Of a stretch of DNA of 64,000 bases, positions 40,111-50,520 are shown one piece after another. Under the pieces are notes generated by a model that searched no databases, had not been told where the DNA came from, and saw nothing but the letters and a program-made list of their open reading frames with translations. Where the stretch lies: positions 62,001 to 126,000 of the forward strand of contig JACESI010000002.1 of assembly GCA_013911885.1 (NCBI GenBank). The letters are read 5' to 3'. Both the position numbers and the translations under genes were made by a program. The DNA is from Hyphomicrobiales bacterium (GTDB taxonomy: Bacteria; Pseudomonadota; Alphaproteobacteria; Rhizobiales; JACESI01). Every line of letters starts with the position of its first letter. The first letter of the stretch is position 1.

Positions 40111-42912
40111 ATGCTCGAAACCAACAAGAACAACATGGTTCGCTTCACCCTGAATGGGAAAGACGTGACCGCCGTCAAGGGTCAGACCATCTGGAACGTG
40201 GCCAAAGAACAGGGCACGCTGATTCCGCATCTTTGCCACAAGGATGCGTCCGGCTATCGCCCGGATGGCAATTGCCGCGCCTGCATGGTCGAAGTCGAGG
40301 GGGAGCGTACGCTGGTTGCCTCATGTATCAGGCCCGTGGCGGAAGGCATGAAGGTTACGACGGAGAGCGCGCGGGCGGAGAAAGCCCGCAAGATGGTGAT
40401 GGAACTTCTCGTGACCGATCAGCCCGCGCGCGCCGAGGCGCACGATCAATCATCGCATTTCTGGGCCATGGCCGACATGGAGGATGTTTCGCAAAGCCGC
40501 TTTCCGGCACTGGAGAGAGAGCGTATTCCGCTTCTCGATTCGAGCCATGTCGCGATGCATGTCAATCTCGATGCCTGCATTCAGTGCAATCTGTGCACCC
40601 GCGCCTGCCGCGAAGTTCAGGTGAATGACGTCATCGGCATGGCCGGGCGGGGTCGTGATTCCGAAATTATCTTCGATCTGCATGATCCGATGGGTGCATC
40701 AACCTGTGTTGCCTGCGGCGAATGCGTGCAGGCATGCCCGACCGGCGCTCTGATGCCGGCGACGGAACTCAACGATGCCGAGGTCGGCGACAGTGCGGAT
40801 TTCGACCGCGAGGTTCAAAGCGTCTGCCCTTATTGCGGCGTCGGCTGCCAGCTTTCCTACAAGATCAAGGACGAGAAGATCATCCGCGTCGACGGCGTCG
40901 ACGGTCCCGCAAACGAGAGCCGGCTCTGCGTCAAGGGCCGCTTCGGCTTCGACTATGTGGCGCATCCCCACCGCCTGACAAAGCCCCTGATCCGGCGTGC
41001 CGATGCCCCGGAAAAGGGTCTCAATATCGATCCCTCCAATCCGTGGACGCATTTCCGCGAAGCCTCGTGGGACGAAGCGCTTGATGTGGCTGCGCGCGGA
41101 CTTGCCGATCTTCGGGCCTATTATGGCGGGAAATCCGTCGCGGGCTTCGGTTCGGCCAAATGTTCCAACGAAGAGGCTTATCTCTTCCAGAAGCTGATCC
41201 GTCAGGGCTTCAAGCACAATAATGTGGATCACTGCACCCGTCTCTGCCACGCCTCGTCGGTTGCAGCCTTGATGGAGAATGTCGGCTCCGGCGCCGTCAC
41301 CGCGACTTTCAACGAGATTGAGAACGCCGATCTTGCCATCGTCATCGGGGCGAACCCGACAGAGAACCATCCGGTCGCCGCGACCTATTTCAAGCAATTT
41401 GCCAAACGCGGCGGCGAACTCATCGTCATGGATCCGCGTGGACAGGGTCTGAAGCGGCATGCGACGCATATGCTCCAGTTCCGTCCTGGAACCGATGTCG
41501 CGATGCTGAATGCGATCATGCATGTGATCGTCGAGGAAAAGCTCTACGACCGCCAGTATATTGAAGGTTTTACCGAGGGCTTCTTCGAGTTCCGCGAACA
41601 TATCCGCGCTTTCCCGCCAGAGCGTATGGCAGCCCTATGCGGTATTGATGCCAAGACCCTGCGCACGGTCGCGCGCCATTATGCCAAGGCAAAGTCAGCG
41701 ATGATATTCTGGGGCATGGGTGTCAGCCAGCACATTCACGGCACGGACAATGCGCGCTGCCTGATTTCGCTCGCCCTGCTCTGCGGCCAGATCGGTCGTC
41801 CCGGCTCTGGCCTTCATCCGCTGCGAGGCCAGAACAATGTGCAGGGCGCGTCCGATGCCGGTCTGATCCCGCAGGTTCTGCCGGATTACCAGTCGGTCGC
41901 GGACGGCGAGGTGCGTGAGCTCTTCCGGCATATCTGGAAGGGCACCGAAATTGACCCGAAGCCGGGCCTGACCGTGGTGGAGATCATCGACGCAATCTAT
42001 CGCGGCGAGATCAAGGGCATGTATATCATGGGCGAGAATCCCGCGATGTCGGACCCCGATGTCGAACATGCCCGCGATGCCCTCGCCTCGCTCGATCATC
42101 TGGTCGTGCAGGATATTTTCCTGACCGAGACGGCAAACTTCGCCGATGTGATCCTGCCTGCGACGGCCTGGCCGGAGAAAACCGGCACAGTGACGAACAC
42201 CAATCGCCAGGTGCAGATGGGCCGAAAGGCGATTGATGCGCCGGGCGAGGCGCGCGAGGACTGGAAAATCATTGTCGATATATCGAACCGCCTCGGTCTC
42301 GACTGGGACTATGATTCGCCGCGCGAGGTCTTCAACGAGATGAAAATGTCGATGCGCTCACTGCATCACATCACCTGGCAGCGCCTTGAAAACGAACACT
42401 CGGTTACCTATCCGTGCCTTTCGAACGATGATCCGGGTCAGGCCGTGGTCTTTGGCGATGGCTTTCCGCGCCGTGCGGGACGGGCGAAATTCACCCCTGC
42501 CCGTGTCACCGCACCGGCGGAGGTGCCGGACGAGGCCTATCCGATGATCCTGACAACCGGCCGCCAGCTCGAACATTGGCACACCGGCTCCATGACACGC
42601 CGCACCAAGGTTCTGGACGCCGTGGAGCCGCAGGCCAATGCGTCGCTGCATCCCAAAACCCTGCGCGCCCTCGGCGTGACACCGGGCGACATGATCGAGG
42701 TTTCGACCCGACGGGGCAAAGTCACCATCATGGCCCGCGCCGACCGTGCCGTGTCGGAAGATATGGTGTTCATGCCTTTTGCCTTTGTTGAGGCGGCGGC
42801 AAACGTTCTCACCAACCCGCAGCTTGATCCTTTCGGCAAGATCCCGGAATTCAAGTTCTCCGCCTGCCGGGTGTCCGCTGTGACCGCACGGACAGCGCAA
42901 GCAGCGGAATAA
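40111..42912 (+). CDS. fdsA: NAD-dependent formate dehydrogenase, alpha (catalytic) subunit
   Basis: 933 residues of the FdsA/Fdh1A type, oxidising formate to CO2. The N-terminus has a [2Fe-2S] domain (HLCHKDASGYRPDGNCRAC), two [4Fe-4S] ferredoxin sites (CIQCNLCTRAC, CVACGECVQACP) and the CPYCGVGC site of the molybdopterin part. The active-site Cys/His are Cys379-His380 in DHCTRLCHASS, a Cys (not selenocysteine) enzyme. It may use Mo or W. No fdsC (FdhD-like) or fdsD gene follows, unlike the classical fds operon; a strong terminator ends the unit. Confidence 0.94.
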   Translation: MLETNKNNMVRFTLNGKDVTAVKGQTIWNVAKEQGTLIPHLCHKDASGYRPDGNCRACMVEVEGERTLVASCIRPVAEGMKVTTESARAEKARKMVMELLVTDQPARAEAHDQSSHFWAMADMEDVSQSRFPALERERIPLLDSSHVAMHVNLDACIQCNLCTRACREVQVNDVIGMAGRGRDSEIIFDLHDPMGASTCVACGECVQACPTGALMPATELNDAEVGDSADFDREVQSVCPYCGVGCQLSYKIKDEKIIRVDGVDGPANESRLCVKGRFGFDYVAHPHRLTKPLIRRADAPEKGLNIDPSNPWTHFREASWDEALDVAARGLADLRAYYGGKSVAGFGSAKCSNEEAYLFQKLIRQGFKHNNVDHCTRLCHASSVAALMENVGSGAVTATFNEIENADLAIVIGANPTENHPVAATYFKQFAKRGGELIVMDPRGQGLKRHATHMLQFRPGTDVAMLNAIMHVIVEEKLYDRQYIEGFTEGFFEFREHIRAFPPERMAALCGIDAKTLRTVARHYAKAKSAMIFWGMGVSQHIHGTDNARCLISLALLCGQIGRPGSGLHPLRGQNNVQGASDAGLIPQVLPDYQSVADGEVRELFRHIWKGTEIDPKPGLTVVEIIDAIYRGEIKGMYIMGENPAMSDPDVEHARDALASLDHLVVQDIFLTETANFADVILPATAWPEKTGTVTNTNRQVQMGRKAIDAPGEAREDWKIIVDISNRLGLDWDYDSPREVFNEMKMSMRSLHHITWQRLENEHSVTYPCLSNDDPGQAVVFGDGFPRRAGRAKFTPARVTAPAEVPDEAYPMILTTGRQLEHWHTGSMTRRTKVLDAVEPQANASLHPKTLRALGVTPGDMIEVSTRRGKVTIMARADRAVSEDMVFMPFAFVEAAANVLTNPQLDPFGKIPEFKFSACRVSAVTARTAQAAE

Positions 42913-42950
42913 CCCGCCGAAAAGTTCTGAAGAAAGTTTCAGAGGAATGA

Positions 42951-42987
42951 AAAAGCCCCGCCTGACATCATGTCCGGCGGGGCTTTT
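42951..42987. terminator. Bidirectional rho-independent terminator
   Basis: AAAAGCCCCGCC and GGCGGGGCTTTT form a strong stem with inner GACA/TGTC pairing. A-run and T-run on the two sides let it serve both the formate dehydrogenase genes (+) and pntB (-), which converge here. Confidence 0.88.
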
Positions 42988-43021
42988 GTTCTATTTCTCG
43001 GCATAGGGCGCGAAGGCAGCT

Positions 43022-44458
43022 CTAGCTGATCTTCTGTAAGAGAAGATCAATCGACGCTTTCGCATCGCCATAGAACATGCGGGTGTTTTCCTTGAAGAAA
43101 AGCGGGTTCTCAATCCCTGAATAACCCGTGCCCTGTCCGCGTTTCGAGACGAAAACCTGTTTCGATTTCCAGACTTCGAGCACCGGCATTCCGGCAATCG
43201 GACTGTTCGGATCGTCCTGAGCTGCCGGGTTCACGATATCGTTCGAACCGATGACAATGCACACATCCGTCGTCGGAAAATCTTCGTTGATCTCGTCCAT
43301 TTCGAGAACGATGTCATAAGGCACTTTCGCCTCCGCCAGAAGCACGTTCATATGACCGGGAAGACGGCCCGCGACCGGGTGGATCGCGAAGCGGACTTCC
43401 TTGCCCTTGGCGCGCAGGCGGCGGGTGAGTTCGGATATCGACTGCTGCGCCTGGGCCACCGCCATACCATAGCCAGGCACGATGATGACGCTTTCTGCAT
43501 CCTCAAGTGCGGCGGCAACGCCGTCCGCGTCGATGGCAATCTGCTCGCCTTCGATTTCCATGGCGGGCCCCGACGTACCGCCAAAGCCACCCAGAATGAC
43601 CGAGATGAAGTTGCGGTTCATCGCGCGGCACATGATATAGGACAGGATCGCGCCGGAGGAGCCGACAAGCGCGCCGGTGACGATGAGAAGATCATTGCCG
43701 AGGGTAAAGCCGATAGCCGCCGCCGCCCAGCCCGAATAGGAGTTCAGCATCGAGACCACGACCGGCATATCCGCGCCGCCGATGGCCATGACGAGATGCC
43801 AGCCGATGAAGCCCGCAATCAGCGCCATGAGGACCATTGTCCAGATGCCTGCGCCGGTGAAATAGAGAATACCAAGGATCAGACAGAGGATTGCCGCGCC
43901 CGCATTGATGGCGTGCCTATATGGCAGTGTCAGCGCTTTGCCGTCAATGGAACCGGCGAGTTTGCCATAGGCGACAATTGAACCCGTAAAGGTGACCGCA
44001 CCGATGAAGATACCGAGGAAGACCTCAACCTTCATGATGTTGATTTCGACTGCCGATTTGTGGGCGAGAATCGCTGCGAAATTCCTCAGCGCATCGAGCG
44101 TGCCCGCTGCACGGGCCGCTTCCATGACACTGCGCTCGATCTCGGCGTTGAAGCCGATGAAAACCGCGGCGAGGCCGACAAAGGAGTGCAGCGCTGCGAC
44201 AAGCTGCGGCATGCCGGTCATCTCGACGCGCTGGGCGACGATGGTGCCGATAACCGCGCCCACCAGGATCATCGGGATAAGCGCCCAATAGGCGCCAACG
44301 CCGGGACCGGCAATGGTGAAAAAGACGGCAACCGCCATGCCGACGATGCCGTACCAGACCGCGCGTTTGGCACTTTCCTGGTTGCTCAGACCCCCGAGGG
44401 AGAGAATGAAGAGAACGCTGGCCGCAATGTAGGCGGCGGTGACGAGACCGATGCTCAT
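43022..44458 (-). CDS. pntB: NAD(P) transhydrogenase beta subunit
   Basis: 478 residues from ATG 44458; the track start at 44533 runs over the upstream gene end. About eight TM helices ([18 protein letters not shown], then [18 protein letters not shown]) precede the NADP(H)-binding domain III with [15 protein letters not shown] and [20 protein letters not shown], and end with [13 protein letters not shown]. It couples proton flow to hydride transfer from NADH to NADP+. It is 19 bases after pntA. Confidence 0.95.
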   Translation of the reverse strand: MSIGLVTAAYIAASVLFILSLGGLSNQESAKRAVWYGIVGMAVAVFFTIAGPGVGAYWALIPMILVGAVIGTIVAQRVEMTGMPQLVAALHSFVGLAAVFIGFNAEIERSVMEAARAAGTLDALRNFAAILAHKSAVEINIMKVEVFLGIFIGAVTFTGSIVAYGKLAGSIDGKALTLPYRHAINAGAAILCLILGILYFTGAGIWTMVLMALIAGFIGWHLVMAIGGADMPVVVSMLNSYSGWAAAAIGFTLGNDLLIVTGALVGSSGAILSYIMCRAMNRNFISVILGGFGGTSGPAMEIEGEQIAIDADGVAAALEDAESVIIVPGYGMAVAQAQQSISELTRRLRAKGKEVRFAIHPVAGRLPGHMNVLLAEAKVPYDIVLEMDEINEDFPTTDVCIVIGSNDIVNPAAQDDPNSPIAGMPVLEVWKSKQVFVSKRGQGTGYSGIENPLFFKENTRMFYGDAKASIDLLLQKIS

Positions 44459-44477
44459 GTGATTTACCCCTGCCGCT

Positions 44478-46046
44478 TTATGATTTCTGGAACATGGCGA
44501 GCATGCGCCGTGTGACCATGAAGCCACCGACAATATTGATTGTTGCGATCAGCACCGAGATGGATGCAAGAACGAGAACGAGCCATGAACTCGATCCGAC
44601 CTGCAATAAGGCGCCGACAATCACAATCCCTGAAATCGCATTCGTAACGGCCATCAGCGGCGTGTGCAGAGAATGGCTGACATTCCAGATCACCTGGAAG
44701 CCCACGAAGCACGAAAGCGCGAACACGATGAAATGCTGCATGAAGCTGACCGGCGCATAGGCACCGACGAGAAGCATCAGAAGACCGCCGATGCCGAGAA
44801 GCGTGTATTGGAACTTGGTCTGCGCCTTAAAGGCGGCGGCTTCTTCCGCGAGCTTTTCCTCACGGGTTTTTTCCGGTGCTTTCGGCTTCTGCTTCGCGAT
44901 CGCCTGAATTTTCGGCGGTGGCGGCGGGAAGGTGATGGCGCCCGCATGGGTCACTGTCGCCCCGCGGATCACGTCATCTTCCATGTTGACAACGGTCCTG
45001 CCATCTTTTTCCGGCGTCAGATCGTCCATCATGTGGCGGATATTGGTCGCATAGAGCGTTGATGACTGGGTTGCCATCCGGCTTGGAAAATCGGTATAGC
45101 CGACAACGGTAACCCCGTTTGGCGTTTCGATCTTCTCGTCCTTGACGGTATAGTCGCAATTGCCGCCACGTTCGGCCGCGAGATCGACGATCACGGAACC
45201 CGGCTTCATGGCATCGACCATATCCTTGAGCCAGAGTTTTGGCGCGTCGCGACCCGGAATCAGCGCGGTGGTGATGACGATATCGACATCCGGCGCCTGC
45301 TCACGGAAAAGCGCGAGCTGCTTTTCACGGAATTCCGGCGAAGATGGCGCCGCATAGCCGCCGGTTCCCGCGCCGTCCTGCTTGTCGTCAAAATCGAGGA
45401 AGAGGAATTCGGCACCCATCGATTCGATCTGTTCGGCAACTTCCGGGCGCACATCGAAGGCGCGTACGATGGCGCCCATGCTTTGCGCTGCGCCAATCGC
45501 GGCAAGACCGGCAACACCCGCGCCGATAACGAGAACTTTCGCGGGCGGAACCTTGCCCGCAGCGGTGATTTGACCCGTGAAGAAACGACCGAAATTGTTG
45601 CTCGCCTCGATGACCGCGCGGTAACCGGCAATATTCGCCATAGAGGAAAGAGCGTCCATTTTCTGCGCCCGCGAAATGCGCGGCACCATATCCATCGCAA
45701 GGCAGGTGACGTTCTTCTTGTTCAACGCCTCGAGAAGTTCCGCATTCTGCGCCGGCCAGATGAATGAGATCAGCGTCTGTCCGTCCTGAATGCGCTTCAT
45801 CTCGACCGCGCCTTCAGGCGCGCGCACTTTCACGATGATATCGCAGGCCTTCCAGAGAGCCGCAGCACCCTTGATCACCTCTACGCCGGCCGCGCGGTAA
45901 TCATCGTCCGAGAATCGGGCCGCATCCCCCGCCCCGCTTTCAACGGCGACATCATATCCAAGCTTCTGGAGTTGCAGCGCGCTCGCAGGCGACAAGGCCA
46001 CGCGGTTTTCGCCGCTTATCGTTTCTTTTGGACTTCCAATTTTCAT
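44478..46046 (-). CDS. pntA: NAD(P) transhydrogenase alpha subunit (single chain with membrane part)
   Basis: 522 residues from ATG 46046 ([12 protein letters not shown] 46061 is possible). The AlaDH/PNT NAD-binding region contains [24 protein letters not shown] and [18 protein letters not shown], then [20 protein letters not shown] linker rich in Lys/Pro ([18 protein letters not shown]) leads into about four TM helices, so PntAA and PntAB parts are fused here, as in E. coli, whereas several alphaproteobacteria have them split. Confidence 0.93.
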   Translation of the reverse strand: MKIGSPKETISGENRVALSPASALQLQKLGYDVAVESGAGDAARFSDDDYRAAGVEVIKGAAALWKACDIIVKVRAPEGAVEMKRIQDGQTLISFIWPAQNAELLEALNKKNVTCLAMDMVPRISRAQKMDALSSMANIAGYRAVIEASNNFGRFFTGQITAAGKVPPAKVLVIGAGVAGLAAIGAAQSMGAIVRAFDVRPEVAEQIESMGAEFLFLDFDDKQDGAGTGGYAAPSSPEFREKQLALFREQAPDVDIVITTALIPGRDAPKLWLKDMVDAMKPGSVIVDLAAERGGNCDYTVKDEKIETPNGVTVVGYTDFPSRMATQSSTLYATNIRHMMDDLTPEKDGRTVVNMEDDVIRGATVTHAGAITFPPPPPKIQAIAKQKPKAPEKTREEKLAEEAAAFKAQTKFQYTLLGIGGLLMLLVGAYAPVSFMQHFIVFALSCFVGFQVIWNVSHSLHTPLMAVTNAISGIVIVGALLQVGSSSWLVLVLASISVLIATINIVGGFMVTRRMLAMFQKS

Positions 46047-46252
46047 GGACGAATTCCCCATTTATCGCGGACGCAAGTGCCAGAACAATGGCATAAGCCA
46101 TCGCACTATGTTTTTTCTTGCCCCAATCTCAACAGAAATGGCGTGCCGAAACGAAGCTTTGATGAGAATGTTTATCGGATGCCCCATCAATCGCCCCAAT
46201 CGTTCAATTTGTGTAAGGCGGCTTCATCAAAAAGTCTATATAGGGGCGAAAG

Positions 46253-46630
46253 TCAACCCGGCTGGCGTAATGCCTGTTTGAGTTGATCAATCATTGCTGC
46301 TCCATCCTTTTTTGACCATCCGACGAGCAACGCCGCCTTTGCTTCAATCACCGGACGCTTGATCAATGTCGGATATTCGACAAGAAGCGCCAAAGCGTCC
46401 TGCGGGGTGGATCGGTTCTGTAACGACGGGTCAAGGCCGCGCCATGTTGTGGAGCGGGTGTTCAAAAGCCGTTCGATTCCAACCCGATCAATCCAATCCC
46501 GCAGCCTTTCAGGCGCGATCGGGTGGTCGCGCAGATCGTGTAGTTCTGCGCTGAGGCCTGCGTTTTTGATATCGCTCATGGCCTGTTTGCAGCTGTCACA
46601 ATTTTTCAGCCCGTAGACAATCAGCATCAT
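46253..46630 (-). CDS. ArsC/Spx-family thioredoxin-fold protein (YffB-like)
   Basis: 125 residues. N-terminal YGLKNCDSCKQAMSDI gives a C-x2-C thioredoxin-like start typical of the Spx/MgsR/YffB group. The core LNTRSTTWRGLD and VEYPTLIKRPVIE matches arsenate reductase family regulators. It is not the true arsenate reductase, which has another Cys/Arg set. Unknown partner. It follows the quinone reductase by 26 bases; start at 46630 has GGAG upstream. Confidence 0.8.
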   Translation of the reverse strand: MMLIVYGLKNCDSCKQAMSDIKNAGLSAELHDLRDHPIAPERLRDWIDRVGIERLLNTRSTTWRGLDPSLQNRSTPQDALALLVEYPTLIKRPVIEAKAALLVGWSKKDGAAMIDQLKQALRQPG

Positions 46631-46656
46631 CGTCGTTCTCCGCTGGGCCGAGAAAA

Positions 46657-47637
46657 TTATTCCGGAAGCAGAACCGTCGATCCGCTGGTATTGCGACCCT
46701 CAAGCGCGCGGTGGGCATCTGACGCATCACGCAGCGAAAACTGCTGATTGACGGGAATTTTGACCGCGCCGCTTTTGACCACCTCAAAAAGCTCCTTCGA
46801 CATCTGGTCGAGATCGCTGCGCTGGGCGATATAGGAGAAAAGCGTCGGTCGGGTTGCAAACAGCGATCCCTTCTTGGCGAGAAGTCCGAGATCGAAATCC
46901 TTGATCGGACCTGACGCCTGGCCAAAAGTTACCCAGGTGCCCATCGGCTTCAGACAATCGAGCGAATCCGGATAGGTATCGCGCCCGATCGAATCGTAGA
47001 CCACATTCACACCTTTTCCATCCGTGATCGCCTTGACCCGCTCGACGAAATTCTCGCTGCGGTAAAGCACCGTATGGGTGCAGCCGTTTTCCTTGGCAAG
47101 CGCCGCCTTTTCCTCAGATCCCACCGTGCCGATTGTGGTGATGCCAAGATGACGCGCCCACTGGCACATCAAAAGGCCGACACCGCCCGCTGCCGCATGA
47201 ATCAGGACCGTATCGCCAGACTTGGCGTTGTAGGTGCGGCGCAAGAGATATTGCGCGGTCAGGCCCTTCAACATCATGCCAGCCGCAGTCCTGTCGTCAA
47301 TGCCATCGGGAATTGCAACCAGCCGGTCAACCGGCACAACGCGTTCATCCGCATAGGCGCCGACCGGCAGAACATAGGCGACCCGGTCGCCCGGATCGAC
47401 GGTCGTGACCCCGGCTCCAATCATCTCGACCACGCCGACAGCCTCAGCACCTGGAATGAACGGAACACCATTCGGCGCCGGATAAAGACCGGAGCGGAAA
47501 TATGTATCGAGAAAATTGACGCCAATCGCGGTCTGGCGGATGAGAACCTCGCCCGGACCGGGTTTTGGCGTCGCGATCGGTTCATATTTCATGACTTCCG
47601 GTCCGCCGACTTCGCGCACCATGATTGCGTGACCCAT
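46657..47637 (-). CDS. NADPH:quinone oxidoreductase (QOR, MDR superfamily)
   Basis: 326 residues from ATG 47637, six bases after AGGAG; the 47781 start is upstream of the ribosome site. GroES-like N-domain (ATPKPGPGEVLIRQTAIGVNF), Rossmann motif AAAGGVGLLMCQWARHLG and the QOR-type C-terminus with DAHRALEGRNTSGSTVLL. No zinc ligands are seen, which is as expected for the quinone reductase branch. It reduces quinones or enals with NADPH. Confidence 0.88.
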   Translation of the reverse strand: MGHAIMVREVGGPEVMKYEPIATPKPGPGEVLIRQTAIGVNFLDTYFRSGLYPAPNGVPFIPGAEAVGVVEMIGAGVTTVDPGDRVAYVLPVGAYADERVVPVDRLVAIPDGIDDRTAAGMMLKGLTAQYLLRRTYNAKSGDTVLIHAAAGGVGLLMCQWARHLGITTIGTVGSEEKAALAKENGCTHTVLYRSENFVERVKAITDGKGVNVVYDSIGRDTYPDSLDCLKPMGTWVTFGQASGPIKDFDLGLLAKKGSLFATRPTLFSYIAQRSDLDQMSKELFEVVKSGAVKIPVNQQFSLRDASDAHRALEGRNTSGSTVLLPE

Positions 47638-47813
47638 AACCATCTCCTGAAAATGCTGTGTCAAAATGCCGAAAGGGCACATGATTGTTCGCAAGGGTCG
47701 TAATATGTTAAGGCAGCTTCTGCAATTCAATTTCGTTGACGTCCGGCATGGCAAGGCGGATTGCCGGTTGCAATTGCGCACCGGTCAAGCCGGCAAAGCG
47801 TTGAGAGGTCTTT

Positions 47814-48971
47814 ATGTTTGACGTGCTCGTTGTCGGTGCCGGACCGATCGGTCAGATGGCGGCAATGCTTCTTTCGAACAAAGGGGCAAGCGTTGCGCTC
47901 GTCGGACCCGACGCTCCGGTTGATGGGCGGACGACCGCAATTCTTCAGGATGGCGTTCAGCTGCTGCGTGACATCGGTGTCTGGCAAGCCGTTTGCGAAC
48001 AGACCGCCCCCTTGCAGACCATGCGCATCGTCGATGGCACAAAACGTCTGATCCGTGCGCCCGAGGCAGCCTTCGTTGCAGCCGAACTCGGGCTTGAGGC
48101 ATTCGGATACAACATCAGAAACACCGATCTCAACGCCGCACTTCGTCAGGCGGTGGCGGACAATGGCGCGGTCACGCGCATCAGCCAGAAAATTGTAGCC
48201 GCAAACGTAGAACCAAGTGACGCCGCTGGCGTCACGCTTGAGGATGGAACCGTGCTTTGCGCAGCGCTTCTCGTTGCCGCCGATGGCCGCCGCTCGCTCC
48301 TGCGGGAGCGCGCCGGCATCAGCGCGCGGGACTGGTCCTATCCTCAGACGGCGCTGGTCATGAACCTTGCCCATACCCGCGAGCATGACTTCACCTCGAC
48401 AGAATTTCATACCGAAGGCGGCCCTTTCACCCTCGTCCCCCTGCCCGGTCGGCATTCGAGCCTCGTCTGGGTCGAAAAACCGGATTACGCGGAAGATTTG
48501 TTTCATCGCTCCGAGCATGACCTTGCCCGAGTGATTTCGGAGAAATCACACTATATTCTGGGCGACGTCACGCTCACCTCAAAACCGATGCGCTATCCGC
48601 TCGGGGGCATGATCGCGAACCGGTTCGGCCTCGGCCCGGTTGCGCTGATTGGAGAGAGCGCCCATGCATTCCCGCCGATTGGCGCACAGGGAATGAATCT
48701 CGGTATCCGCGATATCCGTGCGCTTGCGGGCGTTCTGGCCGACCACCCGCGGCTTGACAGCGCGTCGGAAACGGCCGCGGCGACAGAGGCCTATTCCCGG
48801 GCACGTCTCGTTGATGTCTCGCTCAGAACTGCCGCCGTCGACGCGCTTAACCGCAGTCTCCTCACAGGCATTCTGCCTGTTCATCTTGGACGCGGCCTTG
48901 GCCTCTTCGCGCTCAACCGTGTTGCCCCGTTGCGCAAACTCGTCATGAAACATGGCCTCGGCGCGCATTAG
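47814..48971 (+). CDS. UbiH/UbiF-type FAD-dependent monooxygenase
   Basis: 385 residues. FAD motif VVGAGPIGQMAAMLLSNKG, DG motif VAADGRRSLLRERAGI and the third motif VALIGESAHAFPPIGAQGMNLGIRD are all present, placing it in the UbiH/UbiF/VisC hydroxylases of ubiquinone biosynthesis. Which ring position is hydroxylated cannot be told (UbiL-like rhizobial enzymes are an option). A C-terminal helix may attach it to the membrane. Divergent from the quinone reductase. Confidence 0.87.
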   Translation: MFDVLVVGAGPIGQMAAMLLSNKGASVALVGPDAPVDGRTTAILQDGVQLLRDIGVWQAVCEQTAPLQTMRIVDGTKRLIRAPEAAFVAAELGLEAFGYNIRNTDLNAALRQAVADNGAVTRISQKIVAANVEPSDAAGVTLEDGTVLCAALLVAADGRRSLLRERAGISARDWSYPQTALVMNLAHTREHDFTSTEFHTEGGPFTLVPLPGRHSSLVWVEKPDYAEDLFHRSEHDLARVISEKSHYILGDVTLTSKPMRYPLGGMIANRFGLGPVALIGESAHAFPPIGAQGMNLGIRDIRALAGVLADHPRLDSASETAAATEAYSRARLVDVSLRTAAVDALNRSLLTGILPVHLGRGLGLFALNRVAPLRKLVMKHGLGAH

Positions 48972-49045
48972 ATGCGCCAATTGCCGGGGACGAGCGCCAG
49001 AACGGGTTGCACCTTTCCGGCAATGCTGTAATTGCCTTTCTAGCC

Positions 49046-50020
49046 ATGCAGAAAACGCAATCGCCCATAAAACTGCGCTACTACGCAGAATATTACCTGA
49101 CCCGTCTGTTGCGCGGACTGCTTTTCATTCTTCCGATTGATGTCGCGTCCTTTGTGATGGGCAAGATGTGGCGGCTGATCGGCCCCTTGAATTCCCGTCA
49201 CAAGCGGGTTCTGCGCCATATGGAATGGGCGCTGGGCGGCGAAACAAATCACGAGGATCGGAAAACCTTCGCCCGGGAAATGTGGGAAAATCTCGGCCGC
49301 ACCTTTGCAGAAGGCTTGATATCGGATCGCCTCATTCATGATCCGCATCGATTCAGTGTCGATCCCGCTGTTTTTGCTGATTGGGCGGATGATTGCCGCA
49401 ATGGCAGCCTGCTCGTCACCCATCACTTTGGAAACTGGGAGCTCAGCAGCCTGCCGACGGTGATCTTCAGCGATCACAAGGTGATGGGCATCTATCGCCG
49501 GGTTAAAAACCCGCTGGTCGAACGATTTTTCCTCGCCAAACGCAGTCATCTGTTTCCAGGCGGGCTTTACTCTCAAAGTGGCGGTGCGGCGCGTCAGGCG
49601 GTCATGCGCGTCAAATCGGGAACCGACATGGCAATGGTCGCGGATCTGCGCGATAATCGCGGTGTCACCGTTAATTTGTTCGGTATGCCTGCCACAATGT
49701 CGGGTTTTCCGGCGACCCTTGCGATCAAATTCAAGAAGCCGGTTTTCGTGGCGCAGTTACGTCGTCTTTCAGGCGCTCATTTCAAACTCGACATCCGTCG
49801 CATTGACGCTCCGGATACAGGCGATTTCGATGCGGATTGTACACAGCTGACACAGCTTATATTCAATCAATTCGAAGCCTGGATCCGGACAGATCCGGCG
49901 CAATGGATGTGGGCGCCTTATCGCTGGAGTGCGCGACGGGACGAAGAGAGCAAACCATTGAGTTGGGCCGAGCACCAGGCAACATTGTACAATGCGCCTC
50001 ATGTCGATCTTGACAATTAG
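49046..50020 (+). CDS. LpxL/HtrB-type lipid A acyltransferase
   Basis: 324 residues from ATG 49046; the 49007 TTG has no advantage. An N-terminal TM anchor (LLRGLLFILPIDVASFVMG) leads to the catalytic H-x4-E motif in VTHHFGNWEL, then a long beta/alpha acyltransferase region ending WMWAPYRW. It adds a secondary acyl chain to lipid A at the inner membrane. Assignment to LpxL rather than LpxM or LpxP cannot be made. Confidence 0.87.
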   Translation: MQKTQSPIKLRYYAEYYLTRLLRGLLFILPIDVASFVMGKMWRLIGPLNSRHKRVLRHMEWALGGETNHEDRKTFAREMWENLGRTFAEGLISDRLIHDPHRFSVDPAVFADWADDCRNGSLLVTHHFGNWELSSLPTVIFSDHKVMGIYRRVKNPLVERFFLAKRSHLFPGGLYSQSGGAARQAVMRVKSGTDMAMVADLRDNRGVTVNLFGMPATMSGFPATLAIKFKKPVFVAQLRRLSGAHFKLDIRRIDAPDTGDFDADCTQLTQLIFNQFEAWIRTDPAQWMWAPYRWSARRDEESKPLSWAEHQATLYNAPHVDLDN

Positions 50021-50112
50021 CCGCGATCACACATTTTTTAATAACAGGAACGATGATCGTCCCCTACCATTTGAACGGGGCTGCTTAAGTATTTGATGAG
50101 AAAGCCAAGACG

Positions 50113-50445
50113 ATGAAACAGCAACGCGTGGCACGCTTCAAGATCGGACAGGTTGTGAAACACCGCATCTTCGATTTTCGCGGCGTCATTTTTGATATTG
50201 ATCCGGAGTTCAGCAACACCGAGGAATGGTGGCTGGCGATCCCTGAACAGGTGCGCCCGCGCAAGGATCAACCGTTTTATCACCTTCTCGCTGAAAATGC
50301 GGAGACGGAATATGTCGCCTATGTGTCCGAGCAGAATCTGATCATCGACGAGAGCGGTCTGCCGGTTCGTCATCCGCAAATACCGGAAGTGTTTGGCGAA
50401 CTGCACGATGGCGTCTATGAGAACCGCGGACAGACGCTGCACTGA
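50113..50445 (+). CDS. hspQ: Heat shock protein HspQ (YccV-like)
   Basis: 110 residues, near the usual family length. FKIGQVVKHRIFDFRGVIFDIDPEF and EEWWLAIPEQVRPRKDQPFYHLLAE, then YVAYVSEQNL, form the HspQ/YccV hemimethylated-DNA-binding-like fold. HspQ modulates Lon proteolysis and heat-stress response. It is followed by a strong terminator. Confidence 0.93.
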   Translation: MKQQRVARFKIGQVVKHRIFDFRGVIFDIDPEFSNTEEWWLAIPEQVRPRKDQPFYHLLAENAETEYVAYVSEQNLIIDESGLPVRHPQIPEVFGELHDGVYENRGQTLH

Positions 50446-50466
50446 TACGATCTATCGACTTGTTCG

Positions 50467-50505
50467 AAAAGGCCCGTGGCGAAGAAGTTTCTCACGGGCC
50501 TTTTT
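50467..50505. terminator. Bidirectional rho-independent terminator
   Basis: GGCCCGTG and CACGGGCC (50471-50478, 50493-50500) form a stem with a 14-nt loop, flanked by AAAA and TTTTT. It separates convergent hspQ and the IalB-like gene. Confidence 0.88.
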
Positions 50506-50520
50506 GGTTGAACTGCCGAA

